DNA from: Prevotella sp.
GTDB lineage: Bacteria; Bacteroidota; Bacteroidia; Bacteroidales; Bacteroidaceae
Assembly: GCA_003447235.1 (NCBI GenBank)
Contig: DLZV01000034.1
Span: forward strand, 1 to 25,698
Length of the DNA: 25,698 nt
Direction: 5' to 3'
Positions 1 through 8,229 of this stretch are shown here, piece after piece. A program made the position numbers and the translations under genes. The stretch's first letter is position 1. The number at the start of each line of letters is the position of its first letter. The notes under the pieces were generated by a model, which searched no databases, was not told where the DNA came from, and saw nothing but the letters and a program-made list of their open reading frames with translations.

Positions 1-1031
1 AGATTCCGGTTCAGTTCCTTTTTGTTGAATGAGGAGACGGCTTTGATTCGGAATCTACGACCAGGAAAGTCATCCATCATTATAGGCGAGGTGAAGAGAT
101 GGGAGTCGTGTCCCAGTGCGACAACCTTATACTTCTCGCAGAGCATGCCGAAGCATCCTCCCTTCATTACGGCTGCATTGGGCTCATAGAGAAAGTCCTC
201 CATGTGGATTTCTTGACTTGTCTTTAGACCAGTGTTGGGAGTCGTTTTCATAGGAAAACAAAACCGTAGCCCGTTGTTCACGCAGCAGACGTTTCCATCG
301 CCTATCTGTTCGGATGAGCAGACCAGTAGCAGTTCTTTGCATTCGTTGCCTGTTGCGACAATATGCACTTCCCGTACGCAGTCCAATTGGTGTACAGCTG
401 CATGCCAGTCGAGCATTGGTGATAATTTCAGCAGTATGACCCGGGCTTTCCTCAGCAGCTTCTCGCGCAGTGAAAGCACGTCTGGCTGGCAGTCTTGGAG
501 TTGAAACACTCTTCCGCCATGATGGTCGCGGCGTGCAGGGTCCATGAATATCAAGTCTTGTTGCGGCAGCATAGCCAGCATGTCTGCGCAATCCTCATTG
601 CGTATCTCCACATGGTCCAAGCCCAGCACGGGACCATTGTGTGCCATCAGCGCACAGAGCGTCGGGTTGCGTTCCACATAGACCGCTTTGTCGAAGTCCT
701 GCGCAAGTGTCGAAAAGTCGATACCCATTCCTCCTGTGAGGTCGGCCATCGTCTTTCGCACCATACACAACCGTTTGACCAGGTCTCGCTTATATTCAGC
801 CGTAGTCTCGCTGGAACATTGTTCCATGTTGAGGTGTGGTGGATAGACGATCTCCTCCTTGGCAGCCCATGAGGGGAGTTTTGTGCGTGCCGTCTGCCAA
901 CCCTGTATCTGCTGCAGTGCCAATGGCAGATCGACCTCACTCTCCTTTACTCCCATCAAGGCCAGTTGGCGCACGTCGTCCGTGCGGTGGTCGCGGATAA
1001 AGCGCCACGTCGCGTCGTTTGGAGTTATCAT
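1..1031 (-). CDS. THUMP-like class I SAM-dependent methyltransferase (PG_1098-type), 3' end beyond window
   Basis: I translated this by eye from an ATG at 1031; the frame stays open for 343 codons to the window edge, so the C-terminus is missing. The middle carries a SAM-binding motif I (ADLTGGMGID, near 745-770) and a motif IV-like DPARRD (near 530-550), the order expected of a Rossmann-fold methyltransferase. The last visible residues include VSSFNKKELN, which I associate with the C-terminal ferredoxin-fold/THUMP-like part of the PG_1098 family. These proteins are common in Bacteroidota and presumed to act on RNA, but the substrate is unknown. The start is supported by a TAACTTTG -7 box only 5 bp upstream of the ATG. 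It is transcribed divergently from the metal ATPase gene. The family call is fairly secure; the substrate is not known. Confidence 0.85.
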   Translation of the reverse strand, partial: MITPNDATWRFIRDHRTDDVRQLALMGVKESEVDLPLALQQIQGWQTARTKLPSWAAKEEIVYPPHLNMEQCSSETTAEYKRDLVKRLCMVRKTMADLTGGMGIDFSTLAQDFDKAVYVERNPTLCALMAHNGPVLGLDHVEIRNEDCADMLAMLPQQDLIFMDPARRDHHGGRVFQLQDCQPDVLSLREKLLRKARVILLKLSPMLDWHAAVHQLDCVREVHIVATGNECKELLLVCSSEQIGDGNVCCVNNGLRFCFPMKTTPNTGLKTSQEIHMEDFLYEPNAAVMKGGCFGMLCEKYKVVALGHDSHLFTSPIMMDDFPGRRFRIKAVSSFNKKELNRN

Positions 1032-1036
1032 GCTTG

Positions 1037-1044
1037 CAAAGTTA
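1037..1044 (-). promoter_or_regulatory. -7 box TAACTTTG for the methyltransferase gene
   Basis: On the minus strand this is TAACTTTG, an exact fit to the Bacteroidota -7 consensus TAnnTTTG. I see no TTTG at the -33 spacing. The box ends 5 bp before the ATG at 1031, so transcription would begin at or next to the start codon, giving a leaderless or nearly leaderless mRNA. Confidence 0.6.
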
Positions 1045-1081
1045 CGAAAATAATATGAGATTTTCATGCCATACATCACTT

Positions 1082-1116
1082 TGCAACCCAGTTGCACAGT
1101 ATTCCCCTTACCTTTG
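1082..1116 (+). promoter_or_regulatory. Perfect dyad (TGCAAC-cca-GTTGCA) plus -7 box TACCTTTG upstream of the metal ATPase
   Basis: A perfect 6+6 bp inverted repeat occupies 1082-1096. Twelve bases later TACCTTTG (1109-1116) matches the Bacteroidota -7 box. The dyad centre lies about 33 bp upstream of the expected start site, exactly where the -33 element should be, and no TTTG occurs at normal spacing. This arrangement would suit a regulator-dependent promoter, for example a metal sensor. The regulator is inferred; only the repeat and the box are seen. Confidence 0.45.
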
Positions 1117-1288
1117 CATGGTCTTTTAAATCAGATACGCCGCACTTGTCAATTAGAGCACACGCTCTTATTGCTCTCGCACATCTCTTGCAAGACTACT
1201 GGAAACCCGACACCAGCGAAACAGCATTCCGTTTCTGCCGAGTTTGACGATGCGGACGTGCATGACAAACGAAAAAACGATATAGAAT
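1117..1288 (+). other. Possible long 5' leader of the ATPase mRNA
   Basis: If the TACCTTTG box is the promoter, the transcript would carry about 165 untranslated bases before the ATG at 1289. I recognise no known riboswitch or strong hairpin here. An overlapping 93-codon reading frame has no recognisable protein features. A second, unseen promoter closer to the gene cannot be excluded. Confidence 0.3.
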
Positions 1289-3169
1289 ATGAAATTGTTG
1301 AGAATCCTTCTGACCGTCTTGCTCCTTGTTGGAGCCTGGCTGATTGAGCAACACTACAGTTTGCCGCTATGGCAAATGCTCTTGGTTTATCTGGTGCCCT
1401 ACCTCTTGATAGGTTACGACGTGCTATGGGAGGCTGTCGAAGGCATTATGGACGGCGATCCCTTTGACGAATGCTTCCTCATGAGTCTCGCCACGATTGG
1501 CGCCTTGTTCATCGGTTTTCTCCCAGGGGGCGAGCCCCAATTGCCTGAAGCCGTCTTTGTGATGCTTTTCTTTCAGGTAGGAGAACTCTTCGAGCATTAT
1601 GCCGAACACCGAAGTCGCAAATCTATTTCCAAAATGATGGACATACGTCCCGACGTAGCCTTTGTGGAGCGTGGTGGCGATGTGGTCGAGGTACACCCAG
1701 ACGTGCTTCGGGTCGGTGAGACGATCGTCGTGCGTCCCGGCGAGAAAGTCCCGGTCGATGGAAGGGTACTCGATGGTACATCCAGTCTCAATACCGTTGC
1801 GCTGACAGGTGAGAGCCTTCCACGCGATGTGGCCCCTGGCGACGACGTCATCTCTGGTTGTGTCAATCTCTCTGGTGTTCTTCGTGTGCGGGTGGGCAAG
1901 TCCTATGGCGAGTCGACAGCCTCCAAGATTATCGCTCTCGTGGAAAACTCCACGGAGAACAAGTCGAAGAGTGAGTCGTTTATTCGTCGTTTTGCCCGCG
2001 TCTATACACCCTTCGTTGTCATAGCGGCCCTTGTGCTCGCCTTTGTTCCCCCGTGTTTCTATCCGAGCTACGCCGATGCGTTTTCCACCTGGCTCTATCG
2101 TGCGTTGACCTTCCTCGTCGTGAGTTGTCCTTGTGCCCTAGTCGTCTCCGTTCCGTTGTCGTTCTTCGGTGGCATTGGTGGCGCAAGTCGCAAGGGCATC
2201 CTCATCAAGGGTGGCAATTATATGGATGCTTTGGCCCATATTGACACTGTGGTCCTCGACAAGACAGGCACATTGACCCAAGGAACTTTTGCTGTTGAGG
2301 CCATCCATCCTGACGAGTTGAGTGAGAAAGAGTTGCTCCACCTCGCTGCCCATGTGGAGCATTTTTCCCACCATCCCATAGCTGTTGCCCTTCAAGGCGC
2401 ATATCAGCACGTGGGCGATGGTTGTACGACAAACCATGTCCACGAGGTAGTGGGCAAGGGCATTGTCGCCGATGTCAATGGCCACAGGGTAGCCGTGGGC
2501 AATGAGCGTATGATGGAGGCAGAGGGAGCGACTTTGCACCCCTGCAAACGATGTGAGGGCCATGCCGGGACAGTCGTACATGTAGCTATTGATGGTCGCT
2601 ATGCTGGCCATGTCGTCATCTCCGACCAGGTTAAGGCCGATGCTTCCGAAGCCCTTCGTGCTTTGCGCCAGCTTGGCGTAAAGCAGACGGTGATGCTGAC
2701 AGGAGACAAAGAGGCAGTCGCCAGACAGGTGGCGCTGCAGGTAGGTATAGATAGTTATGCCGCAGAGTTGCTTCCTGCTGACAAGGTGGATCGTGTGGAG
2801 CGATTGATCCAGCAGCAGTCACAGGAAAAAGGCACCCTTGCTTTTGTCGGCGATGGTATCAACGATGCCCCAGTGTTGGCACGCGCAGATGTAGGAATTG
2901 CCATGGGCGCCATGGGCTCCGATGCTGCTATTGACGCTGCCGACGTCGTGCTGATGGACGATAAGCCCTCTAAGATAGCCGAGGCCATTCGTATTGCGCG
3001 TAGAACGATCGCCAATGCGCGTCAAAATGTGGTCTTTGCCATTGTCGTCAAGGCGCTCGTCCTTCTCCTTGCCTCTGTTGGTGTTGCTACGATGGGTATG
3101 GCTGTCTTTGCCGACGTGGGCGTGATGGTACTCTGTGTGCTCAATTCTATGCGTACGCTGCGTGTCTGA
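1289..3169 (+). CDS. Heavy-metal P1B-type ATPase, Zn2+/Cd2+/Pb2+ exporter class (ZntA-like)
   Basis: This 626-residue inner-membrane pump should export divalent soft metals by ATP-driven phosphorylation. It shows the P1B landmarks in order: actuator TGES (173-176), metal-site CPC (280-282), phosphorylation loop DKTGT (324-328, Asp324), the HP dipeptide (362-363), TGDK (471-474) and GDGINDAP (521-528). Lys588 in VVKAL and Asp609 in FADVG sit in the last two membrane helices. They match the Lys/Asp pair that defines the P1B-2 (Zn/Cd/Pb) class, as in E. coli ZntA. Oddities: there is no N-terminal CxxC metal-binding (HMA) domain, the protein starting straight into membrane helices, and instead a CKRC motif (419-422) lies in the nucleotide-binding domain. 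The receptor gene follows 47 bp downstream on the same strand. Class call good; the exact metal is inferred. Confidence 0.93.
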   Translation: MKLLRILLTVLLLVGAWLIEQHYSLPLWQMLLVYLVPYLLIGYDVLWEAVEGIMDGDPFDECFLMSLATIGALFIGFLPGGEPQLPEAVFVMLFFQVGELFEHYAEHRSRKSISKMMDIRPDVAFVERGGDVVEVHPDVLRVGETIVVRPGEKVPVDGRVLDGTSSLNTVALTGESLPRDVAPGDDVISGCVNLSGVLRVRVGKSYGESTASKIIALVENSTENKSKSESFIRRFARVYTPFVVIAALVLAFVPPCFYPSYADAFSTWLYRALTFLVVSCPCALVVSVPLSFFGGIGGASRKGILIKGGNYMDALAHIDTVVLDKTGTLTQGTFAVEAIHPDELSEKELLHLAAHVEHFSHHPIAVALQGAYQHVGDGCTTNHVHEVVGKGIVADVNGHRVAVGNERMMEAEGATLHPCKRCEGHAGTVVHVAIDGRYAGHVVISDQVKADASEALRALRQLGVKQTVMLTGDKEAVARQVALQVGIDSYAAELLPADKVDRVERLIQQQSQEKGTLAFVGDGINDAPVLARADVGIAMGAMGSDAAIDAADVVLMDDKPSKIAEAIRIARRTIANARQNVVFAIVVKALVLLLASVGVATMGMAVFADVGVMVLCVLNSMRTLRV

Positions 3170-3216
3170 CGCTTTCCTATTTTAAACTATTAGGTGCGCT
3201 GTCAGTCTAAAGAAGC

Positions 3217-5721
3217 ATGAAGAAACGTATTTATTTCTCCTTGTTGCTGTTTTTGGTCTGCGTGCATGTTGCGTGGGCACAGGGACAGATACGAGGACGC
3301 ATCCTGGACAAAAAGTCCAATACTCCTTTGGAGTTTATCAATGTTGCTATAAGAAAGCAGGGAGACACCAAGATCTTCAAGGGGGCTATCAGCGACACCG
3401 AGGGCAGTTTCCTTATTACGGGTCTCCCCGACGGACAATATACGCTCACGACGAGCTTCACGGGCTACAAGGACGTGGTGCGTGCCTTCTCTGTTTCCAA
3501 GTCGAATGCCAACCATAACTATCCAGCCATCTACATGGCAGAGGATGCACAGGCCCTCGACGAGGTGACGGTGCTTGGTCAGCGGTCGGAGATGAAGTTG
3601 GAGGTGGATCGCAAGTCCTTCAATGTCGATCAGCAAATCAGCAATGCGGGTGCAACGGCCTCGGAGGTTCTGGAGAACATCCCGTCTGTGGAAGTGGACA
3701 ATGAGGGCAATGTCTCGTTGCGGGGCAATACCAGTGTGGAGGTATGGATCAATGGCAAGTCATCGGGCCTTACCTCAGATAATCGTGGCGAAATACTCCA
3801 GCAGATGCCTGCTGAGAGCATTGAGCGTATCGAGGTGATAGACAATCCTTCGGCTAAGTTCTCGGCCGAAGGTTCGGCTGGTATCATCAATATCGTGCTC
3901 AAGAAAGAACGTCGTGCGGGCTACTATGGTTCGGCGCAGGTTGGTGCCAACTCCCGTGGCGGCGTCAACACCTCTTACAATATCAATTACAACTCGTCGT
4001 TGCTCGATGCGTATATCAACATCGGCTATCGTCATCGCCAGATGCGGGGTGGGGGATGTAGTCGCCAGACATTTTTGGCCGACAATAGTTATCAGAACTA
4101 TGATAATGAGAGTCGAGGCCATGGCAACAACCTCTTCTCCCGTGCAGGACTCACGCTCCATGCGTCGAAGAAAGATGATATTTCTTTCAACGGAATGCTG
4201 ATGAGGGGTGGACACAACCGCTATGTGCCGACACCTTATCATTATGGTGTTGTTGGTGCATCCTACGATAGTCGGTTGATGATGCGTCAGACGGTGACGG
4301 ACGCTAGTATGAGCATGCTGCATGGAGAATTGGGTTGGCGGCACAACTTCACCGAAAGACATTTTATCGACTTCTCGGCGAGCTATGACAATTGGAAGAT
4401 GGACGAGGATAATGTCTATCAAGATTCCACCACGTTTTACCATCCTGATGGTACGGTCGATGATCGCGAGCATACAGAGAGCTATCAGTTGCGCCCCATG
4501 CACGTAAATGATAAGACTTGGGAGCTGAAGCTCGATTATGAAAATCCCATCACCGAGCATTTCACGCTCCAAACGGGCTATCAAGGTAAGTTCTCCAGAC
4601 AGGCAAATCCTCAGCGCAGCTATGTGGATGCCAACTCTTGGTCGGGCAAGGACCTTGTGGAGGACCTATCCAGCTACAATTATTTTTCTTACCGCAACGA
4701 CATCCATGCCCTCTACGCCACGGCCACGACACAGTGGGGAAAATGGGGTGTGATGGGAGGATTGCGCGGGGAATACTGGCGTGTGAGGACAGAGAGCAGG
4801 TCCTGGGAGCAGGAGCGTGACCCGTCTTTGCGAGACGCACCTTACAAGAAAGACTTCTTCCAGCTTTTCCCCTCCCTCTTCCTTAGCTATCAACTTTCGG
4901 AGAGCCAGCAGTTGCAAGTCAACTATACACGCAGGCTGCGCCGTCCATGGGGAGGCCAGCTCAATCCTTTCCGCAATACAAGCGACGCTACGATGGTCTC
5001 GTTCGGAAATCCCGAACTGACCCCAGAGTATTCCCATTCCTTCTCTCTCAATTATCTTCAGACGTGGACGGAACATTCGCTGCTGTTGAGTGCCTACTAT
5101 CGTCCAACGAACGACGTGATAGAGCACATCACCTACAAGAGTGCCACGGATGGCATGATCTATCAGACCCATTTCAATGTGGCCAAGAGCCTTTCGACAG
5201 GTTTGGAAGTGACGTTGAAGGATAAGTTCTTCCGCATCCTCGACCTCAGTACGTCGGCCAATTTCTATTATTTCAAGCTCCATGGCTATCAATATTATAT
5301 CGACGGTCAGACGATAGACGATCCGGGCAATGATAATTTCACTTGGAATGTGCGCACCCAGGCCTCCCTCATGTTGCCATACGGCTTCTCTCTCCAGGCC
5401 ACGGGCAACTACCGCAGCCGGCAGACCATCCCACAGGGCTACCGTCGCAGTAGCGGATCGATAGACCTTGGACTTCGTAAGAGTTTTCTCAATCGCAGTC
5501 TGGTGGTGTCGCTCAACTGTCGTGACCTGCTCAATTCGCGCAAATGGAGAACCTATACAGCCTCCGAGGCATTTGTTCGGAGCCAGGAGCGCTGGCATGG
5601 AGGGCGTACTGTACGTCTGACGGTGACTTGGAATTTTGGCAATATGAAGCAGAAGCGCCCACAAACGCATGAGGACTCGGTGGACAATATGGAGCAGCAG
5701 TATGGTGGCACAGAAGAGTGA
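3217..5721 (+). CDS. TonB-linked outer-membrane receptor with carboxypeptidase-like N-domain (OMP_b-brl_3 type)
   Basis: The 834-residue protein begins with a clear signal peptide (hydrophobic core, AWA cleavage after about residue 21). A carboxypeptidase-regulatory-like beta domain follows (about 24-108, with IRGRILDKKSNTPLEF and DGQYTL). Next is a TonB plug (about 115-230, with VLENIPSVEV, VWINGK and NPSAKFSAEGSAGIINIVLKK), then a long beta-barrel rich in alternating aromatic residues. This arrangement fits the OMP_b-brl_3 (PF14905) group of Bacteroidota receptors. I see no SusD partner beside it, so it is not a typical SusCD glycan pair. Sitting 47 bp after the P1B ATPase on the same strand, it may share that transcript; a role in metal or metallophore traffic is inference only. 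The C-terminal tail (about 812-834) is acidic and polar and extends past the last evident strand. Confidence 0.9.
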   Translation: MKKRIYFSLLLFLVCVHVAWAQGQIRGRILDKKSNTPLEFINVAIRKQGDTKIFKGAISDTEGSFLITGLPDGQYTLTTSFTGYKDVVRAFSVSKSNANHNYPAIYMAEDAQALDEVTVLGQRSEMKLEVDRKSFNVDQQISNAGATASEVLENIPSVEVDNEGNVSLRGNTSVEVWINGKSSGLTSDNRGEILQQMPAESIERIEVIDNPSAKFSAEGSAGIINIVLKKERRAGYYGSAQVGANSRGGVNTSYNINYNSSLLDAYINIGYRHRQMRGGGCSRQTFLADNSYQNYDNESRGHGNNLFSRAGLTLHASKKDDISFNGMLMRGGHNRYVPTPYHYGVVGASYDSRLMMRQTVTDASMSMLHGELGWRHNFTERHFIDFSASYDNWKMDEDNVYQDSTTFYHPDGTVDDREHTESYQLRPMHVNDKTWELKLDYENPITEHFTLQTGYQGKFSRQANPQRSYVDANSWSGKDLVEDLSSYNYFSYRNDIHALYATATTQWGKWGVMGGLRGEYWRVRTESRSWEQERDPSLRDAPYKKDFFQLFPSLFLSYQLSESQQLQVNYTRRLRRPWGGQLNPFRNTSDATMVSFGNPELTPEYSHSFSLNYLQTWTEHSLLLSAYYRPTNDVIEHITYKSATDGMIYQTHFNVAKSLSTGLEVTLKDKFFRILDLSTSANFYYFKLHGYQYYIDGQTIDDPGNDNFTWNVRTQASLMLPYGFSLQATGNYRSRQTIPQGYRRSSGSIDLGLRKSFLNRSLVVSLNCRDLLNSRKWRTYTASEAFVRSQERWHGGRTVRLTVTWNFGNMKQKRPQTHEDSVDNMEQQYGGTEE

Positions 5722-5796
5722 TTGCCTACATGAAAGCGAAGCCGCTTGTCTGCTGCGAGGAAGCTGACAGCGCCTCCTGTACCCAGAAACAACAAG

Positions 5797-5842
5797 CAAC
5801 GTCGGCTGTGTATTGGTAAAAATCCATACACAGCCGACGTTG
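5797..5842. terminator. Bidirectional hairpin terminator between convergent genes
   Basis: A perfect 17-bp inverted repeat (CAACGTCGGCTGTGTAT and its complement) with a 12-base loop is flanked by TTT on the plus side and by A-rich sequence that reads as U-rich on the minus strand. It lies between the receptor gene (plus) and the glycosidase-esterase gene (minus) and probably serves both. Confidence 0.75.
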
Positions 5843-5900
5843 TTTCAGATACTCCCCTCCATGACAGTAGGGTAGTGAGGAGTTTGGTGGCGCTTCCTTT

Positions 5901-8093
5901 TTAGTTTGTTTTGACCGTCACGCAGGCTGGGAAGGCATAGCTTGTGTCTTCTCTGTCGGTGATCGATCGCAGCAAGTTCTGGCGTGTGCGAGGCAGTTTT
6001 CCGTTGAAGAGCGTACGTCCCTTGCATACCACCTTGACATTCTTGTCGAGATCCACCAGCTCATCATTGAGCCACAACGTGACGCTGGAGTAGTCACAAC
6101 GGTCAAGGACGATCGTGTTTCCCTCCACATGAAGCCGTACCTGCTTGTAGCGGGCAAGCTCCTTTTGCGGTGCGCTGACCCAATAGAATGAGGGACGGAG
6201 CACTTCCTCTTGCTGCCAAACGATCTTCTTCGGATATGGATTGCGCTGGTATTGCTCCATCCATGAGATGGCTGCCGTGTCCGCACGCATCATCCAGTGC
6301 CCCATGCCTGGCACTATCTGTCCACCGTGGATATATCCCTCAGGGTCTTCGCGCTGCAAAGAGTCCAGTTCTAGCAGTCTCGCCTCGTCGAGCGTGTTGC
6401 GCTGATAGGCTGCATCCTTCGCTCCGCACCATACCATAAACGGCGTGTTGCGCAGGTTCTCCAGTCGTACGTCGCCAGGATGGCCTGCCATCATCGATGC
6501 AGCGGCCCAGTTGTCGGCCATTCGTGGTCCCATGCGCCATACGCCATCGCCTCCAGCAGAGTAGCCAAGGATGTACACCTTGTCTGGGTTTACGCCCAGT
6601 TGCGCTACTGCCATGAGTACTATCTTGTGGTAAAACTCATCGGCGTCGGCCTGACACCACATGTTCCATGCATCGACGGGCGACAGCGGACACAGATAGA
6701 TGCCCTCCTTGGGTTGGTACAGACGCCACTGATTCGTCCATTGCTGGATGTTGTCTTCTCTATACTCTACGCCTCCTCCTCCATGAAGTGAGATCCACAA
6801 TGCCCGTCCGTCCGAAGGAGCCTCGCCAAAGGTACTCCAATGCAAGCGCATAGTTCTGTCACCCACGTGTACGGCATGCTCTTTCAAGATCTTCTTCGTC
6901 TCTGGCCCGATGGAAGCGAGGAAGTCCTGGCACACCTCAGCCTTGGCCTTCTCTGCCTCAGTGCGCGAGAGTGGCTTGTCGCTGATCGCGTTGCGTGCCT
7001 CTTGCATGGCTTGTGCAAAGGCTTTCCAGTGTGTCTCCGTCATTCCTGCGGGTGCATAGAGTCTTATGCCCGAGGCACCATTTGTGATACTGCCCACGAT
7101 GGCGTCGCGCATCTGCGACGGCACTAGTCCTGCATGGTCTAAGTCCGTCTCTGAGGTCTTGCGTTCCCAATCGCCACAGATCATCAAACCGCTATATACG
7201 GCTACGTCCTTTCCCTGCATGACTCGTGCCTCTTCGCGGGTGGCAAGTCCGATCCATGACGGCAGCTCGGCGTAGAAGTCATTATAGTTTAATGGATACA
7301 CAGCGTCCACATTCCATTTCTCCCACTCTTGGCGTGCCATCTGCTTGGCTTCGCCCATAGGTCCTGGATAGACATCGGCTCCGACCTTCTTGCCTTGTGC
7401 GTGGACGACGGTGCAGAGTTCGTTGACAAGGTCTGTCAAGGCGTCGCAGCGAAACTGTGCCCATGCCGCTATCTTTGATGGGTCAGCCACGGAGTTGATG
7501 TCTATTCCCGTTGCATCCTGAAAGATGCGTGTGCAGTCGGCACAATAGCAATAGTCGGCGGGGGCAAACTCGCCGTTCATGGTCAGCCCATAATAGGTGG
7601 AAAGCCCCTGCGGAAGTACCACGTCTGCATAGCGTGCGTAGCCCAGCTGCACCTCATCCACGTCCTTGATGGAAGCTATCTGTCCCAAGGTGCGTACTAA
7701 ATATTTGTGTACTTCGCGGTTTCGAGGGTCGAGCGTGGTATTTTCACCCCCATAGGCAGGATGCTCGCTTGCGTTGAGTCCCATTCTGCTCACCGTGTAC
7801 CACTCCCTGGGCAGTCCTTTCTGCGCCATCGTCGATACCCAGGCGTGATATTCCAGTCCTGCCTCGTGGGCCAGGCGTGCCGCAAGGGCAATGCGATCGC
7901 AGTCTGTTCCCGCATCAAAGCAGACCCCCGTCACTCCTTTCTGTCGCCATAGCTTGAAGTCACGCTTCAGCGTCTCGGCAGTTGTGGCATCGTTCCACTT
8001 CTGCTGGATCAGTACCGGCAACTGTGCCGCCATGCTGATGCAGCAAAACAGCGACACCAGTAGTGCAGCCTCTCTTTTTTTCATTCTCTTCAT
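5901..8093 (-). CDS. Secreted fusion: glycoside-hydrolase-like TIM barrel (GHL10-type) plus alpha/beta-hydrolase esterase domain
   Basis: The 730-residue protein has a signal peptide (about 1-23; Met4 is an alternative start) and two enzyme-like parts. Residues about 25-370 resemble the glycosyl-hydrolase-like 10 (PF02638) TIM barrel: GVTGVCFDAG, GLEYHAWVS, LDPRNREVHKYLV, VDEVQLGYARY, VGADVYPGPMG. They include a cysteine cluster YCYCADC (Cys182, 184, 187). Residues about 405-620 form an alpha/beta hydrolase: oxyanion HGGGG (437-441), nucleophile elbow GYSAGG (Ser512), a possible acid Asp560 in GAKD, and His599 in GMGHW. The last ~90 residues (WVSAP to CVTVKTN) look like a small beta domain often attached to such hydrolases. 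It may remove sugars and ester groups from the same polysaccharide in periplasm or outside the cell, but substrate and glycosidase activity are unproven. No SusCD genes adjoin it. Confidence 0.8.
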   Translation of the reverse strand: MKRMKKREAALLVSLFCCISMAAQLPVLIQQKWNDATTAETLKRDFKLWRQKGVTGVCFDAGTDCDRIALAARLAHEAGLEYHAWVSTMAQKGLPREWYTVSRMGLNASEHPAYGGENTTLDPRNREVHKYLVRTLGQIASIKDVDEVQLGYARYADVVLPQGLSTYYGLTMNGEFAPADYCYCADCTRIFQDATGIDINSVADPSKIAAWAQFRCDALTDLVNELCTVVHAQGKKVGADVYPGPMGEAKQMARQEWEKWNVDAVYPLNYNDFYAELPSWIGLATREEARVMQGKDVAVYSGLMICGDWERKTSETDLDHAGLVPSQMRDAIVGSITNGASGIRLYAPAGMTETHWKAFAQAMQEARNAISDKPLSRTEAEKAKAEVCQDFLASIGPETKKILKEHAVHVGDRTMRLHWSTFGEAPSDGRALWISLHGGGGVEYREDNIQQWTNQWRLYQPKEGIYLCPLSPVDAWNMWCQADADEFYHKIVLMAVAQLGVNPDKVYILGYSAGGDGVWRMGPRMADNWAAASMMAGHPGDVRLENLRNTPFMVWCGAKDAAYQRNTLDEARLLELDSLQREDPEGYIHGGQIVPGMGHWMMRADTAAISWMEQYQRNPYPKKIVWQQEEVLRPSFYWVSAPQKELARYKQVRLHVEGNTIVLDRCDYSSVTLWLNDELVDLDKNVKVVCKGRTLFNGKLPRTRQNLLRSITDREDTSYAFPACVTVKTN

Positions 8094-8181
8094 AGTTTTC
8101 TGTTTATCGGATATTGGTGTTGATTGTTCGACATGATGATTAGGTCACAACCCTTTGGGTAGCGGGCTGCGATTGAGAGGA

Positions 8182-8213
8182 CAAAATTACGCTATTTTTA
8201 TAAAACAGCCAAG
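8182..8213 (-). promoter_or_regulatory. Promoter for the glycosidase-esterase gene
   Basis: On the minus strand CTTG (8213-8210, one change from TTTG) is followed after 20 bp by TAATTTTG (8189-8182), an exact TAnnTTTG match. The predicted start is about 80 bases upstream of the ATG at 8093, so the gene is probably transcribed apart from comF. Confidence 0.6.
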
Positions 8214-8229
8214 GAGAGCGGCAAGAAAA

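Noticed and set aside
1066..1347. 93-codon plus-strand frame upstream of the ATPase
   Set aside because: It overlaps the ATPase start in another frame, begins before the likely promoter's -7 box and has no protein-like features; the region is better read as promoter and leader.
4666..5799. 377-codon minus-strand frame antisense to the receptor gene
   Set aside because: The opposite strand encodes a clear TonB-linked receptor, and this frame even runs through the terminator region.
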